Assembly (NCBI RefSeq): GCF_022695515.1
Contig: NZ_JALDPT010000013.1
Coordinates: forward strand, 62,001 to 126,000
DNA: 64,000 bases
DNA from: Phenylobacterium aquaticum
GTDB taxonomy: Bacteria > Pseudomonadota > Alphaproteobacteria > Caulobacterales > Caulobacteraceae
Direction: 5' to 3'
In this document: in pieces, positions 8,434-19,808 of the stretch
Position numbering within the stretch: position 1 is the stretch's first letter
Layout of the letters: the number at the start of each line of letters is the position of its first letter
The notes under the pieces: model-generated
Database searches by the model: none
The model's input: the letters and a program-made list of their open reading frames with translations, nothing else
Told to the model about the DNA's origin: nothing
Program-made: the position numbers and the translations under genes

Positions 8434-9372
8434 TCAGGCCGCCCGGCGGCGCATGCGCCACATGACGGGGCGGACCACGGCGGTGCAGACGATGATCGGC
8501 GAGAGGATCCAGGCCAGCAGGGTCTGGGAGATGGTCTCGGCGCGCTTGCGGAAATAGCGGGCGAGGCCCACGCCCTTGTGGAACTCCACCCGGATCGGGC
8601 TGGCGCGGCTGGTGTGGCCCAGGTGGATCACCTCGGCCTGGGGCTGGAACAGGACCATGCCGCCCGCCTGGCGCACGCGCCAGCACAGGTCGACGTCCTC
8701 GACATGCAGGAAATAGCCTTCGTCGAAACCGTCGACGGCCTCGAAATCCTCGCGGCGCATGCAGAAGCAGGCCCCGGAAATGGTCGGGATGGCGGCCACG
8801 CCTTCCGGCGGGGCGTCGGTCTCCCAGTGCACCTCGTAGCGGCGCCAGGCGGGCACCCGCTGGGCCAGATGGCTCAGGCTCATCAGGGCGCTGATCGGGG
8901 TGATGTCGCCGCGACGGGCGCCACGCTGTTCGGTGCGGTCCTCGTTCAGCACCCGGCCGCCGACGATGCAGGGCACGGGCCGCGCCTCGATCGCCTCGGA
9001 GAGCGAGGTGATGCAGCCCGGCTGCAGGAAGGCGTCCGGATTGAGGAAGATCAGGATGTCGCCGCTGGCCCGGCGGGCGCCGAGATTCGCGCCCCGCGCG
9101 AATCCGACATTGCCCTGGCCGACGATCAGCACCACCCGGCGGTCGCGCTCGGCGACCCCCTTGAGACGCGTCGCCTCGGCGCAGCTCGATCCGTTGTCGA
9201 CGATGACGAATTCATCGACCAGCGGGTCGGCCAACACGCAGGCGACGCTCTCCTCGAGCGCCTCGCCGGTCATATAGACCACCATCACCACCGAGACCTT
9301 GCGGCGCGGCGCAATGAAACTGAGCGTCGGCGCGGGCTCGTAGGCGACGATCGGTGCGGCTATGCCGTTCAT
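8434..9372 (-). CDS. Family 2 glycosyltransferase (rhamnosyltransferase/WbbL-like)
   Basis: A 312-residue protein with [19 protein letters not shown] at the start of the GT-A fold, [10 protein letters not shown], and the NPDAFL metal site. The WbbL-type acceptor motif [16 protein letters not shown] (around 220) is present. A hydrophobic C-terminal segment ([21 protein letters not shown]) suggests membrane association. It likely adds a sugar in polysaccharide synthesis. Its start overlaps the end of thrS by 4 bases, so it is the last gene of the cysS-thrS run, although it has no functional link to tRNA charging. Confidence 0.87.
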   Translation of the reverse strand: MNGIAAPIVAYEPAPTLSFIAPRRKVSVVMVVYMTGEALEESVACVLADPLVDEFVIVDNGSSCAEATRLKGVAERDRRVVLIVGQGNVGFARGANLGARRASGDILIFLNPDAFLQPGCITSLSEAIEARPVPCIVGGRVLNEDRTEQRGARRGDITPISALMSLSHLAQRVPAWRRYEVHWETDAPPEGVAAIPTISGACFCMRREDFEAVDGFDEGYFLHVEDVDLCWRVRQAGGMVLFQPQAEVIHLGHTSRASPIRVEFHKGVGLARYFRKRAETISQTLLAWILSPIIVCTAVVRPVMWRMRRRAA

Positions 9373-11354
9373 CCAGCCTCCATGGCCTCAGCCGAAGTCG
9401 AGACCGAAGCGGCCGCCGCCCCCGCGACGCCACGGGCAACATCAGGCGGTGAAGCTTCGGTGGCAAGGGTCTTCGCGGCCTGGGCGAGCGAAAGCACGGA
9501 TTGGCCGTCGGAGCCCAGTCTGCGCAAAGCCACATTACCCTCCTCGGCCTCGCGTCGCCCGACCACGGCGATGACCGGAGTCTTGGCCAGGCTGTGCTCG
9601 CGGACCTTGTAATTGATCTTCTCGTTGCGAAGATCAACCTCGACGCGCAGGCCCTGCGCACGCAGGGTCTGGGCGACCTTCTGAGCATAGTCGTCGGCGT
9701 CGGACGTAATTGTGGCCACGACCACCTGGGTCGGCGCGAGCCACAGGGGGAAGGCCCCGGCGAAGTTCTCGATCATCACGCCCAGGAAGCGCTCCATCGA
9801 GCCGCAGATCGCCCGGTGCAGCATGACCGGCCGCTGCTTGGAGCCGTCCTCGGCCACATATTCGGCGTCCAGGCGCTCCGGCAGCACATAGTCGAGCTGA
9901 AGCGTGCCGCACTGCCAGGTGCGGCCGATGGCGTCGCGCAGGTGGAATTCCAGCTTCGGGCCATAGAAGGCGCCTTCGCCGGGCAGGTGCTCGACGTCCG
10001 TGCATCCGGCGGCGATGGCCGCGCGCTCAAGCTTGGCCTCGGCTTCGTCCCACACTTCGTCGGAGCCGAAGCGCAGTTCGGGGCGCAGGGCCAGCTTCAC
10101 CGCATGCAGCTCCAGCCCGCAGTCGGCGTAGACGCTTTCCAGCAGGCGGATGAACTTGGTGGATTCCGCCTCGATCTGGTCCTCGCGGCAGAAGATGTGG
10201 GCGTCGTCCTGGGTGAAGGCGCGCAGGCGCATGATGCCGTGCAGGGCGCCGGACGGCTCGTACCGGTGGCACGCGCCGAACTCCGCCATGCGCAGCGGCA
10301 GGTCGCGGTAGCTCTTTTGACCGTGGTTGAAGATCTGGACGTGCCCCGGACAGTTCATCGGTTTAACGGCCAGGACCTCGCCTTCCGTCGTTTCGCAGGT
10401 GAACATGTTCTGGCCGAACTTCTCCCAGTGGCCCGAACGCTCCCAGAGCACCCGATCCATGATCTGGGGCGCCTTGACCTCGACATAGCCGTCGGCGTCC
10501 AGGCGGCGGCGCATATAGGCCTCGACCGTGCGGTAGAGGGTCCAGCCCTTGGGGTGCCAGAAGATCATCCCCTTGCCCTCTTCCTGCAGGTGGAAGAGGT
10601 CCATGGCCCGGCCGATCTTGCGGTGGTCGCGCTTCTCGGCCTCCTCCAGGCGCGTCAGGTGCGCCTCCAGGTCGGCCTCGCTGGCCCAGGCGGTGCCGTA
10701 GATCCGCTGAAGCTGGGCGTTGCGGTGGTCGCCGCGCCAATAGGCGCCGGCCAGCTTGGTCAGCTTGAAGGCCTTGCCCACATGCTTGGTCGAGGGCAGG
10801 TGCGGACCCAGGCACAGGTCCTTCCACTGGCCCTGACGATAGACCGTGATCGTCTCGCCTTCCGGCAGGTCGGTGATGATCTCGGCCTTGTAGGCCTCGC
10901 CGATCTCCTTGAAGTGGGCGATGGCCGCGTCGCGGTCCCAGACCTCGCGCACGATCTTCTCGTCGCGATCGACGATCTCCTTCATGCGCTGCTCGATCTT
11001 GGCCAGATCGTCGAGGCTGAAGGGCGTCTCGCGGGCGAAGTCGTAATAGAAGCCGTCCTCGATCGCCGGACCGATGGTCACCTGGGTGCCGGGGAACAGC
11101 TCCTGCACGGCCTCGGCCATCACGTGGCTGGCGTCGTGGCGGATGGTCTCCAGCGCCTCGGGGCTTTCCCGGGTCAGGATCTCGAACTTGCCCCCGCCCG
11201 GCAGGGCGCGGTCGAGATCATAGAGCTGGCCGTCCAGCTTGATGAGCAGGGCCTTCTTCTCCAGCGACTTGGCGATGGAGGCGGCCACCTCGCGGCCGGA
11301 CACGCCATCTTCGAACTGGCGCTTGGAGCCGTCGGGGAAAATCAGATCGATCAT
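9369..11354 (-). CDS. thrS: Threonyl-tRNA synthetase
   Basis: A 661-residue class II synthetase that charges tRNA-Thr. In order it has an N-terminal TGS domain (about 1-60), an editing domain ([15 protein letters not shown], about 68-220), and a catalytic core with the zinc Cys in [10 protein letters not shown] and motif 2 around [15 protein letters not shown]. An anticodon-binding domain ([20 protein letters not shown]) ends near residue 620. The protein carries an Ala-rich tail of about 35 residues beyond the usual end. Its start codon overlaps yidD's stop, and its end overlaps the GT2 gene. Confidence 0.97.
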   Translation of the reverse strand: MIDLIFPDGSKRQFEDGVSGREVAASIAKSLEKKALLIKLDGQLYDLDRALPGGGKFEILTRESPEALETIRHDASHVMAEAVQELFPGTQVTIGPAIEDGFYYDFARETPFSLDDLAKIEQRMKEIVDRDEKIVREVWDRDAAIAHFKEIGEAYKAEIITDLPEGETITVYRQGQWKDLCLGPHLPSTKHVGKAFKLTKLAGAYWRGDHRNAQLQRIYGTAWASEADLEAHLTRLEEAEKRDHRKIGRAMDLFHLQEEGKGMIFWHPKGWTLYRTVEAYMRRRLDADGYVEVKAPQIMDRVLWERSGHWEKFGQNMFTCETTEGEVLAVKPMNCPGHVQIFNHGQKSYRDLPLRMAEFGACHRYEPSGALHGIMRLRAFTQDDAHIFCREDQIEAESTKFIRLLESVYADCGLELHAVKLALRPELRFGSDEVWDEAEAKLERAAIAAGCTDVEHLPGEGAFYGPKLEFHLRDAIGRTWQCGTLQLDYVLPERLDAEYVAEDGSKQRPVMLHRAICGSMERFLGVMIENFAGAFPLWLAPTQVVVATITSDADDYAQKVAQTLRAQGLRVEVDLRNEKINYKVREHSLAKTPVIAVVGRREAEEGNVALRRLGSDGQSVLSLAQAAKTLATEASPPDVARGVAGAAAASVSTSAEAMEAG

Positions 11355-11617
11355 GTTTCACACGTCCATTTCCGGGCGGAGGGGCGTCCTCCGCGCGGCG
11401 GGGGCGGCGGGTCATAGCCCGAACCACCCCAGGGATTGCATCGACACAGCCGGTGCGCCGCGAGCCAGGCGCCGCGCCAGGGGCCGTGACTGACCAGGAC
11501 CTCAACCGCATAGTCCGAACAACTCGGCATATAGCGGCACTGGCGCCCGATCAGAGGCGAGAGCGTCAGCTTGTAGGCGCGATGGGCGCCTTTGACGCAG
11601 GTTTCGTAGAGGGTCAT
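11351..11617 (-). CDS. yidD: Membrane protein insertion efficiency factor YidD
   Basis: An 88-residue YidD/DUF37 protein. The hallmark is Y-K-x-x-x-S-P-L-x-G-x-x-C-R-Y-x-P-S-C-S-x-Y, seen at residues 16-36 ([20 protein letters not shown]), followed by [17 protein letters not shown]. It is a small amphipathic inner-membrane factor that helps YidC. In many bacteria it lies between rnpA and yidC; here that pair is 30 kb away and yidD sits between the NifU-like gene and thrS, overlapping thrS by 4 bases. Confidence 0.95.
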   Translation of the reverse strand: MTLYETCVKGAHRAYKLTLSPLIGRQCRYMPSCSDYAVEVLVSHGPWRGAWLAAHRLCRCNPWGGSGYDPPPPPRGGRPSARKWTCET

Positions 11618-11673
11618 GCCGGCTCGCAGCCTTGCGATTCAGTCGCCGCGAATATCCCGAGTGGAATCAGGGA

Positions 11674-12123
11674 TCAAGCCGCGCCGGCGCGGCTAGTTCG
11701 CTCCATGGCGCGACGGACAGCGTCCGCCGCGGCCTCGAACGCGAGCAGCGTGGAGGCGTGTCGGGCGGGATAGTCCTTCACCGGGGCGAGCATGGATAGG
11801 TCCGCAAATCGTCCAGAGGGCGCGGGTGCGCCTTGCTTCAACATAGCACGGAACTGGTCGCGGGCCATCTCGATCTCGGCCAGATCGGCGCCCAGCACAT
11901 GGGTTCCGAGGATCGAGGCCGAGGCCTGGCCGAGCGCGCAGGCCTTGACGTCCTGGGCGAAGGCGCTGACCCGGCCGTCGTCCAGGGCCACGTCCACCAC
12001 GACCCGGCTGCCGCAGAGCTTGGAGACCTTTTCCGAGGACCCTTGCGGGTCGGCCAGCCGCCCGGCGTGCGGCAGGTTCGCCGCCAGCTTGAGGAGCTTG
12101 GCCGAATAGAGGTCGTCGATCAT
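11674..12123 (-). CDS. NifU/IscU-like iron-sulfur scaffold protein
   Basis: A 149-residue protein starting MIDDLYSAKLLKLAANLPHAG. Two of the three IscU cluster ligands are visible, in SKLCGSRV and KACALGQASAS. At the third position, where IscU/SufU has K-C-A-T-L, this protein reads ARHASTL, so the Cys is replaced by His. It may still bind a cluster or zinc with a His ligand, or act as a U-type accessory protein. The start overlaps the SRPBCC gene's stop. The neighbours folE, hisI and yidD recur around this family in alphaproteobacteria (from memory). Confidence 0.82.
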   Translation of the reverse strand: MIDDLYSAKLLKLAANLPHAGRLADPQGSSEKVSKLCGSRVVVDVALDDGRVSAFAQDVKACALGQASASILGTHVLGADLAEIEMARDQFRAMLKQGAPAPSGRFADLSMLAPVKDYPARHASTLLAFEAAADAVRRAMERTSRAGAA

Positions 12124-12677
12124 GAGCGGGATGTAGGGTCGCCGGCCTCGGCGCGCCATGCGGCCTCCGCGCGCGCGGCCAGGATCTCGCCCATCTCGGT
12201 GAAGCCCTTGCGGATCGACTTGCGCATGCGCCGCGCGATGGAGGGGCCCATCAGCCCGCCGAAGATCTCGCCGTTGGAGAGGATGGAGTTCTCCTCCGAC
12301 AGCTTCTCGATCTCGATGAACCGCACGTTCTTCACCAGGCCGCCCAGCATGGTCAGCCGCCAATGCAGCTGTTCGTCCGGCACCCAGTCCTGCACCACCG
12401 GCTGGATGGTCCGGTGCGCCTCGCCCGGCAGGGCCAGGGTCAGGGTGAGCACCGAGCCGATGCGGATCTCGCCCTGCGCCTTTGGATAGATCGGGTTCCA
12501 CTCCGACCAGCGGGGCAGGTCGGAGATGATGCTCCACAGCACACGCGCCGGCGCCTTCACCCCGATCCGGTGCTCGATCTTGGCCCCGCCGCCGCCGGCA
12601 GGCGCGCCACCGCCGCCACCGCCGCCGAAGGCGAAGCCGGCGGAGGGCTTGAACATCTCTCCAGGCTTGATCGCCAT
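12120..12677 (-). CDS. SRPBCC (START-like) lipid/ligand-binding domain protein
   Basis: A 185-residue protein. Residues about 17-31 are a glycine-rich linker (FGGGGGGGAPAGGGG). Residues about 33-170 form an SRPBCC/polyketide-cyclase-like fold (IEHRIGVKAPARVLWSIISD, then WSEWNPIYPKAQGEIRIGS). The fold makes a deep hydrophobic cavity for a ligand; nothing shows which one. It lies 5 bases after cysS and overlaps the NifU-like gene by 4, so it is within an operon. The poly-Gly stretch near the N-terminus is unusual for this family. Confidence 0.8.
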   Translation of the reverse strand: MAIKPGEMFKPSAGFAFGGGGGGGAPAGGGGAKIEHRIGVKAPARVLWSIISDLPRWSEWNPIYPKAQGEIRIGSVLTLTLALPGEAHRTIQPVVQDWVPDEQLHWRLTMLGGLVKNVRFIEIEKLSEENSILSNGEIFGGLMGPSIARRMRKSIRKGFTEMGEILAARAEAAWRAEAGDPTSRS

Positions 12678-12682
12678 CGGCC

Positions 12683-14065
<1,383 letters not shown>

Positions 14066-14253
14066 AGGGCTCTTTAGGAAAACTGACGTGGCGTGACGGT
14101 TGCCGGTGCGTGCGTCTGTCCCATATACATTTCGACCACACGCTAGGCCACGGGGGACACATCCCTGATCGAACGGCCAACGTAGATGGGTGGCACGCGT
14201 CAATCCGGGACCTTCGTCCCGGCGCAACTCAGCCCGGAAAGAGCCTCACCGAC

Positions 14254-14886
14254 ATGGACGCACCTACTCGCGACCGAACCCTGATCGGCGTGTCCGATCT
14301 TGATCTTGACGCCGTGAAGCGCCCGACGCGCGAAGAAGCGATGGAGGCCGTGCGCACTCTGATCGCCTGGGCCGGCGACGACCCGCGACGCGAAGGCGTG
14401 ATCGACACCCCCAAGCGGGTCGTGGACGCCTATGCCGAATGGTTCGAAGGCTACAATCTCGATCCGGCCAAGGAGCTGTCGCGCACCTTCGAGGACGTGC
14501 AGGGCTATGACGACATCGTCATGCTGCGCGACATCGAGGTCGAGAGCCACTGCGAGCACCACATGGCGCCGTTCCTGGGCAAGGCCTATGTCGCCTACAT
14601 GCCGACCAACCGGGTCGTGGGCATCTCCAAGCTGGCCAAGGTGGTCGAGATCTTCGCCCGCCGGCTGCAGACCCAGGAGACCATGACCCAGCAGATCGCC
14701 GACGCGATCACCGACAGCCTGCGGCCGGCCGGCGTCGCCGTGCTGATCGACGCGGCCCACCAGTGCATGACGACCCGCGGCGTCCATCACCGCCACGTCA
14801 CCACCATCACCACCCAGTTCACCGGCGTGTTCAAGACCGACGCGACCCTGCGTCAGCGGTTCCTCGACTTCGTGAACCGCCGCTAG
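14254..14886 (+). CDS. folE: GTP cyclohydrolase I
   Basis: A 210-residue enzyme converting GTP to 7,8-dihydroneopterin triphosphate, first step of folate synthesis. The zinc site is visible as CEHH (Cys100, His103) and the second Cys171 in HQCMTTRGVHH. The family signature DIEVESHCEHHMAPF is complete. The start at 14254 follows ggaaagag, while an upstream in-frame region is not conserved-looking. It is divergent from cysS and converges with the DUF817 gene, with a 4-base overlap. Confidence 0.96.
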   Translation: MDAPTRDRTLIGVSDLDLDAVKRPTREEAMEAVRTLIAWAGDDPRREGVIDTPKRVVDAYAEWFEGYNLDPAKELSRTFEDVQGYDDIVMLRDIEVESHCEHHMAPFLGKAYVAYMPTNRVVGISKLAKVVEIFARRLQTQETMTQQIADAITDSLRPAGVAVLIDAAHQCMTTRGVHHRHVTTITTQFTGVFKTDATLRQRFLDFVNRR

Positions 14887-15743
14887 TCCGGCCTCTGGTC
14901 CGCCGGCTCCGGCCGGTGGACCAGGCTGACCAGCACAAAGCTCAGCATCATCAAGAGGTACCAGGAGCCCAGCTTCGTCAGCGGGACCATGGTCCATCCG
15001 TCGGCCTGGGCCGGATAGATCCAGGTGCGGGTGAAGGTGCCGACGTTCTCGGCGAACCAGATGAACAGGGCGACCAGGCCGAAGCCCATCAGCATGGGCA
15101 TGCGGCGCGGCTTCAGGTCCGGGGTGAACTGGAACCAGCGCCCCCAGAACACCACGACCGACAGGGCGAACAGGCCCAGCCGCAGATCCACGCCATAGTG
15201 GTCTGTGAAGAAGTTCAGATAGCTGAGCACGGCGATCGCCCAGGGCGCCCAGAGCGGCGGATAACGCTCGAAGCGGATCTCGAACAGCCGCCAGGCCCGG
15301 GCGATATAGCTGCCGATCGCCCCGTACATGAAGCCCGAGAACAGCGGCACGCCGGCGATCCTCAGGACCGAGGCTTCGGGATAGATCCACGAGCCGTGTG
15401 AGACCTTGAACACCTCCATCACCGTCCCGACCACGTGGAAGATGGCGATGACCAGGGCCTCCTCCCATCGCTCCAGCTTGGTCGCCAGCAGGAGGATCTG
15501 CAGGCCCAGGCCCGTGGCCACCAGAAAATCATAGCGTGAGAGGACCGCCCCGGCCGGCCACCAGAAATGCGTGCCGATCAGGGCCGCGACCATCGCCCCG
15601 CCGAACAGGCAGGCCCAGGCCTGCTTCAGGCCGAACAGCAGGAACTCATAGAGGAAGGCGTTAAGCCGGGACCTGAGCGCCCAGGGCCGGGCCGCCGCGT
15701 CGAACGCCGCGACGCGGCCCTTGATCCAGTCCTTGAGACTCAT
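14883..15743 (-). CDS. DUF817 family integral membrane protein
   Basis: A 286-residue polytopic membrane protein with about seven or eight hydrophobic helices and many Trp and aromatic residues. Segments such as FLYEFLLFGLKQAWACLFGG, FKVSHGSWIYPE and RTWIYPAQADGW match my memory of DUF817, whose function is unknown. The conserved H-x-x-W-x-Y-P-E motif suggests a membrane-embedded site. It is flanked by folE (convergent) and hisI (divergent, 47 bases), so it is probably a single-gene transcript. Confidence 0.8.
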   Translation of the reverse strand: MSLKDWIKGRVAAFDAAARPWALRSRLNAFLYEFLLFGLKQAWACLFGGAMVAALIGTHFWWPAGAVLSRYDFLVATGLGLQILLLATKLERWEEALVIAIFHVVGTVMEVFKVSHGSWIYPEASVLRIAGVPLFSGFMYGAIGSYIARAWRLFEIRFERYPPLWAPWAIAVLSYLNFFTDHYGVDLRLGLFALSVVVFWGRWFQFTPDLKPRRMPMLMGFGLVALFIWFAENVGTFTRTWIYPAQADGWTMVPLTKLGSWYLLMMLSFVLVSLVHRPEPADQRPD

Positions 15744-15790
15744 GGCGCCAAGGCTAGGCGGGGACGCGGTATCGCGCCATATGGTTGAGC

Positions 15791-16183
15791 ATGAGCCTGT
15801 TCCCTGACGCCCCCGACAAGCACGCCCTGGAGCGCGGCGAGGTTCTCGCCCCGCGCTTCGACACCAATGGCCTGATGGCCGTGGTCACCACCCACGCCGA
15901 GACCGGCGAGGTCCTGATGTTCGCCTGGATGAACGCCGAGGCGCTCGCCCGCACTCTGGAGCTGGGCGAGGCGGTCTATTTCAGCCGCTCGCGCAATGAG
16001 ATCTGGCACAAGGGGGCGACCTCCGGACAGATCCAGAAGATCGTCGAGATGCGCATCGACTGCGACCAGGACTGCCTGCTGCTCAAGGTCCTGCCCCAGG
16101 GCGACGGCGGCGCCTGCCACGTGGGCTTCCGCTCCTGCTTCTATCGGGTGATCGAGGACGGCAAGCTGGTGGAGCGCCCATGA
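15791..16183 (+). CDS. hisI: Phosphoribosyl-AMP cyclohydrolase
   Basis: A 130-residue HisI-type enzyme that opens the purine ring of phosphoribosyl-AMP in histidine synthesis. It lacks the fused HisE pyrophosphohydrolase found in enterobacteria. Metal-site residues are in [13 protein letters not shown] and [11 protein letters not shown], and [12 protein letters not shown] and [15 protein letters not shown] are signature segments. The ATG at 15791 is used instead of an upstream TTG. The stop overlaps the LysE gene start by 4 bases. Confidence 0.95.
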   Translation: MSLFPDAPDKHALERGEVLAPRFDTNGLMAVVTTHAETGEVLMFAWMNAEALARTLELGEAVYFSRSRNEIWHKGATSGQIQKIVEMRIDCDQDCLLLKVLPQGDGGACHVGFRSCFYRVIEDGKLVERP

Positions 16184-16806
16184 CCGTCGTCCAGGCGCTC
16201 GTCGCCTTCACCCTGGCCGCCGGCCTTCTGACCCTGACGCCGGGCCTCGACACCGCGCTCGTCCTGCGCACCGCCGCCGTGGAGGGACCGCGTCGCGCCG
16301 CCCTTGCGGGCGTCGGCATTGTCCTGGGCTGCCTGGCCTGGGGGGCCGCCGCGGCCGTCGGCCTGGGCGCCCTGCTCGCGGCTTCGACGCTCGCCTTCAC
16401 GGTGCTCAAGTGGACCGGCGCCGCCTATCTGGTCTGGATCGGCATCGGCCTGATCCTCAAGCCGCGGGACCGGTTCGACCTGGAAGCGCCGGCGCGGTCG
16501 GCGACCAGCGACCTGGCCTGGATGCGCCGGGGCCTGCTGACCAATCTGCTGAACCCCAAGGTCGGCGTCTTCTATGTCTCGTTCCTGCCCCAGTTCCTGC
16601 CCGCGGGCGTGGCGCCGGGCCCCTTCATGTTCGGCCTGGCCGCCATCCACGCGGTGTTGGGCGTGGCCTGGTTCGCCGCCCTGATCGCCGCCACCCAGCC
16701 GCTCGCCCGCGTGCTGAAGCGCGCCGCTGTCGTCCGTTGGCTGGACCGGCTGACCGGCGGCGTCTTCCTGGCCTTCGGGGTGCGTCTGGCGCTCGAACGC
16801 CGCTAG
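16180..16806 (+). CDS. LysE/RhtB family exporter
   Basis: A 208-residue inner-membrane protein with six predicted helices. The family motif [20 protein letters not shown] lies at residues about 19-38, followed by [41 protein letters not shown] near residue 120 is the second family signature. It is likely an amino-acid or homoserine-type effluxer by proton exchange; the substrate is unknown. It is coupled to hisI by ATGA and converges with phoD with a 4-base overlap. Confidence 0.9.
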   Translation: MTVVQALVAFTLAAGLLTLTPGLDTALVLRTAAVEGPRRAALAGVGIVLGCLAWGAAAAVGLGALLAASTLAFTVLKWTGAAYLVWIGIGLILKPRDRFDLEAPARSATSDLAWMRRGLLTNLLNPKVGVFYVSFLPQFLPAGVAPGPFMFGLAAIHAVLGVAWFAALIAATQPLARVLKRAAVVRWLDRLTGGVFLAFGVRLALERR

Positions 16807-18482
16807 ATCTCCGTGACGGCCGAGATCCCGCCCGGCTCCGGCGTCACGCGGAAGGCCTTGTCCACCGAGACCGTGTAGCCGGGCGTCACGATCGAGGAGA
16901 CCTTGATCAGTTCGCCCTTGGCCTCGGTCGGGGTCAGGGTCAGCAGCACGAAGCCCTTGGCCGCCTGATTGTTATAGACGACCTCCTTGTTGGCCTTGGC
17001 GTAGACCTCGCCCAGCGGCACGGTCGGCAGGGCGTCGCCGCCGCCCGGGCTGGTGATCCCCGTGGCCCCGAACTCGGCGGCCACCCGGGTTCCCGCCGCG
17101 TCATAGAGCTCATTGGCCCAGAAGGCGTGGCTGTCGCCGGAGACCACGATGGTCCGGGCGCCGGCCGCCTTGATCGCCGCATAGACCCGCTCGCGATCGA
17201 CCGGATAGCCGTCCCACATGTCCAGGCCATAGGGCAGGCCCAGACTGGCGATCAGCTCCAGCCGCTCGATGCGCTGCTTGCCGGCCGCCGACACCCCGGC
17301 CATGGCCTTGGCGTAGACGGCGGGATCGAGCTCCTTCTTGAGGCTGGCGACATTGACTCGGGCCATGACCACTTCATTGCCCAGCACCTGCCAGGTGCGC
17401 CCGCTCTTCACCGAATTGGCCAGCTCCTGGCCCAGCCACTGCTCCTGGGCCTCGCCCATCATCCGGCGGTCGGGATCATAGAGCCGGGTCTTGAACCCCT
17501 TCACGTCCGGCTTGCCGTCCATGCCGGCGAGGTCGCGCTCATAGACCAGCTGCTTGTCCCGCGCCGTCAGTCGGGTCTCCAGCATGAACAGGCTGGCCAG
17601 GTCGCCGAAGTGGAAGGTGCGGTTGATCGCGAAGCCGCCGTCGGCCGGCTCGCGGATCGGCATCCACTCGAAATAGGCCTTGATCGCGCGGGCCTTGCGC
17701 TCGTTCCAGGGCCCCTCGTCGATCGGGGTGTGGTTCTGGGCGCCGTCCTTGTAGCTGTCATTGGCGGTCTCGTGGTCGTCCCAGACCACGATCCAGGGCG
17801 CGCGGGCGTGGGCGGCCTGCAGCATGGGGTCGGTCTTGTACTGGGCGTGCCGGCGACGATAGTCGTCCAGGCTCTCGCACTCGTGCGGCGGATCGTGCGG
17901 GCGGAAATAGGCGACCTTGGAGTCCATGCCGTAGGAGCCCGGCCCGCCATATTCGTAGATGTAGTCGCCCACATGCAGGATGGCGTCGACCCGCGGCAGG
18001 GCGGCGATGGCGCCATAGGCGTTGAAATAGCCGTTGGGATAGAGGGCGCAGGAGGCCACGGCGAGCACCACGTCGGGCGTCTTGCCCTCCGGCAGGGTGC
18101 GGGTCTTGCCGACCGGCGAGGTCACGCCATTGGCCTCGAACCAGAAGACATAGTCGCGGCCGGGCTTCAGGCCGGCGACATCGACCTTGACCGTATAGTC
18201 GCGCCCCGGACCGGTGACGCCCTCCCCCGACTTGGCCAGCTTAGCGAGCTTGCGGCCCTTGCCGACCGGATCGAGCCGCCAGCGATAGGCGATGTCGCCG
18301 GTCCCGGCCTGGGCAGGCGTGATCCGCGTCCACAGGATCAGGCGATCCTGCAGCGGATCGCCGGAGGCCACCCCATGCAGGAAGCTGACCGGGCCGGCAT
18401 AGGTGGCCGGGGCCTGGGCGAGGGCGGGGCTGGCGGCGCCGAGGCCCAGAAGGGCCAGGGCCCTGCGACGATCGATCTTCAT
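16803..18482 (-). CDS. phoD: PhoD-type alkaline phosphatase/phosphodiesterase, Tat-exported
   Basis: A 559-residue enzyme. The N-terminus MKIDRRRALALLGLGAASPA is a twin-arginine signal with a likely cut after ALA-Q. PhoD signatures include SFLHGVASGDPLQDRLILWTR split across residues about 33-55, HVGDYIYEYGGPG, WDDHETANDSYKDGA and VSGDSHAFWANEL, which hold the Fe/Ca ligands. It acts in the periplasm or is secreted, releasing phosphate from esters. It is divergent from rluD, with 97 bases between; I see no clear Pho box there. Confidence 0.94.
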   Translation of the reverse strand: MKIDRRRALALLGLGAASPALAQAPATYAGPVSFLHGVASGDPLQDRLILWTRITPAQAGTGDIAYRWRLDPVGKGRKLAKLAKSGEGVTGPGRDYTVKVDVAGLKPGRDYVFWFEANGVTSPVGKTRTLPEGKTPDVVLAVASCALYPNGYFNAYGAIAALPRVDAILHVGDYIYEYGGPGSYGMDSKVAYFRPHDPPHECESLDDYRRRHAQYKTDPMLQAAHARAPWIVVWDDHETANDSYKDGAQNHTPIDEGPWNERKARAIKAYFEWMPIREPADGGFAINRTFHFGDLASLFMLETRLTARDKQLVYERDLAGMDGKPDVKGFKTRLYDPDRRMMGEAQEQWLGQELANSVKSGRTWQVLGNEVVMARVNVASLKKELDPAVYAKAMAGVSAAGKQRIERLELIASLGLPYGLDMWDGYPVDRERVYAAIKAAGARTIVVSGDSHAFWANELYDAAGTRVAAEFGATGITSPGGGDALPTVPLGEVYAKANKEVVYNNQAAKGFVLLTLTPTEAKGELIKVSSIVTPGYTVSVDKAFRVTPEPGGISAVTEI

Positions 18483-18579
18483 GCGGCCATCCCCTGCTCT
18501 CGCGCCCCATGGGACGCCGTGCGATACACCGAAAGGTTCCTACGACGGGACCATGATAGTTCGATGTCCAAGCAAGGCC

Positions 18580-19598
18580 ATGCCCCTGTCCGTTCCGCCG
18601 CCCGATCCTGCGCTTGATGATGAAGAGGGCGGCGACCTCGGGGAAATCCTGCGGCTGGAGGTGCCGGCCGATCAGGCCGGGGGCCGCCTGGACAAGACCC
18701 TCGCCGACCTCGCCGCCGACCTCTCCCGCGCCCGGCTTCAGGCCCTGATCGCCCAGGGTCGTTTAAGTTTGAACGACCGCGTCCTCACCGACGCCTCCGC
18801 CAAGGCCCAGGCCGGGACCTATGAATTGCTGGTGCCGCCGCCAGAGCCGGCCGTGCCCCAGCCCGAGGCCATCGCGCTCAGCATCGTCCATGAGGACGCC
18901 TATCTGATCGTGGTCGACAAGCCGCCGGGCATGGCGGTCCATCCCGCGCCGGGCAGCGAGCGTGGCACCCTGGTCAACGCCCTGCTGCATCACTGCGGCG
19001 ACAGCCTGGCCGGGATCGGCGGTGTGGCGCGGCCAGGGATCGTGCATCGCATCGACAAGAACACCTCCGGCCTGCTGGTGGTCGCCAAGACCGACGCGGC
19101 GCATCAGGGCTGTCGGCCCTGTTCGCCCGCCATGACATCGACCGGGAATATGTCGCCCTGGTGCGCGGCGCGCCGCACCCGTCGCGCGGCACGATCGAGA
19201 CCCGGCTGGGCCGCTCCCAGAGCGACCGCAAGAAGATGGCGGTGCTGAAGACCGGCGGCCGCGAGGCGATCACCCACTATGTCGTCGAACGCGCGTTCGG
19301 CCCCGCGGAAAAGCCGCTCGCCGCCCGCGTGGTCTGCCGGCTGGAGACCGGTCGCACCCATCAGATTCGCGTGCATATGGCGTCGAAGGGATCCCCCTGC
19401 CTGGGCGACCCGGCCTATGGCGCCAGCGCCCCGGCCCAGGCCGTCCGCGATGCGATGGGGGAGGCCGGCCTGACCCGCCAGGCCTTGCACGCCAAGGTTT
19501 TGGGCTTCGTCCATCCGGTCACCGGCGAGACCCTGCGGTTCGAAAGTCCCCTGCCCCCGGACATGGCTAAGCTGGAAGCGTTGCTCGCAGGCCTGTGA
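18580..19598 (+). pseudogene. rluD: RluD-type 23S rRNA pseudouridine synthase, split by a one-base deletion
   Basis: The first frame (18580 to about 19110) gives an S4 domain (GRLDKTLADLAADLSRARLQ) and the catalytic core with Asp159 in GIVHRIDKNTSGLLVV. After AKTDAAHQG the frame is lost and reads unrelated residues. The true continuation (SALFARHDIDREYVALVRG, then RGTIETRLGRSQSDRKKM, ETGRTHQIRVHMASKG) resumes in the next frame and runs to 19598. Restoring one C after 19110 (gggctg to gggcctg) repairs the whole gene at normal length. Either a base-calling error or a recent frameshift; everything else is well conserved, so I favour an error. Confidence 0.9.
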
Positions 19599-19620
19599 GA
19601 AAGACTGGGCCTCAGGCGCC

Positions 19621-19649
19621 TTGATGACGCCCATTTACAGGTCTAGAAA
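19621..19649 (+). promoter_or_regulatory. Candidate promoter upstream of rpoH
   Basis: TTGATG at 19621-19626 and TAGAAA at 19644-19649 with 17 bases between fit a housekeeping-type promoter. They would give a 5' leader of about 150 bases before the rpoH ATG. Caulobacter rpoH is known to have both a housekeeping and a heat-shock promoter; I could not place the second with confidence. Confidence 0.35.
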
Positions 19650-19808
19650 TACCTGAGTTGAGCACTCGGATTTTCGGGCCGTCCTCCCAAACGGGCCCTC
19701 TTACGCAGCCGCCGATCAATACCTATTTGAGGATTGGAGGGGGCGTACGGCCTCGCGCGGCTTGTCGCGCGCCGACCTGAAGTCCGCACGAGGGAAGGGG
19801 ATAATTCC

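Noticed and set aside
9501..11417. 638-codon plus-strand ORF over thrS
   Set aside because: Antisense of a clear threonyl-tRNA synthetase; composition is typical of GC-rich shadow frames.
16410..18617. 735-codon plus-strand ORF over phoD
   Set aside because: It begins within the LysE gene in the wrong frame and runs antisense to phoD.
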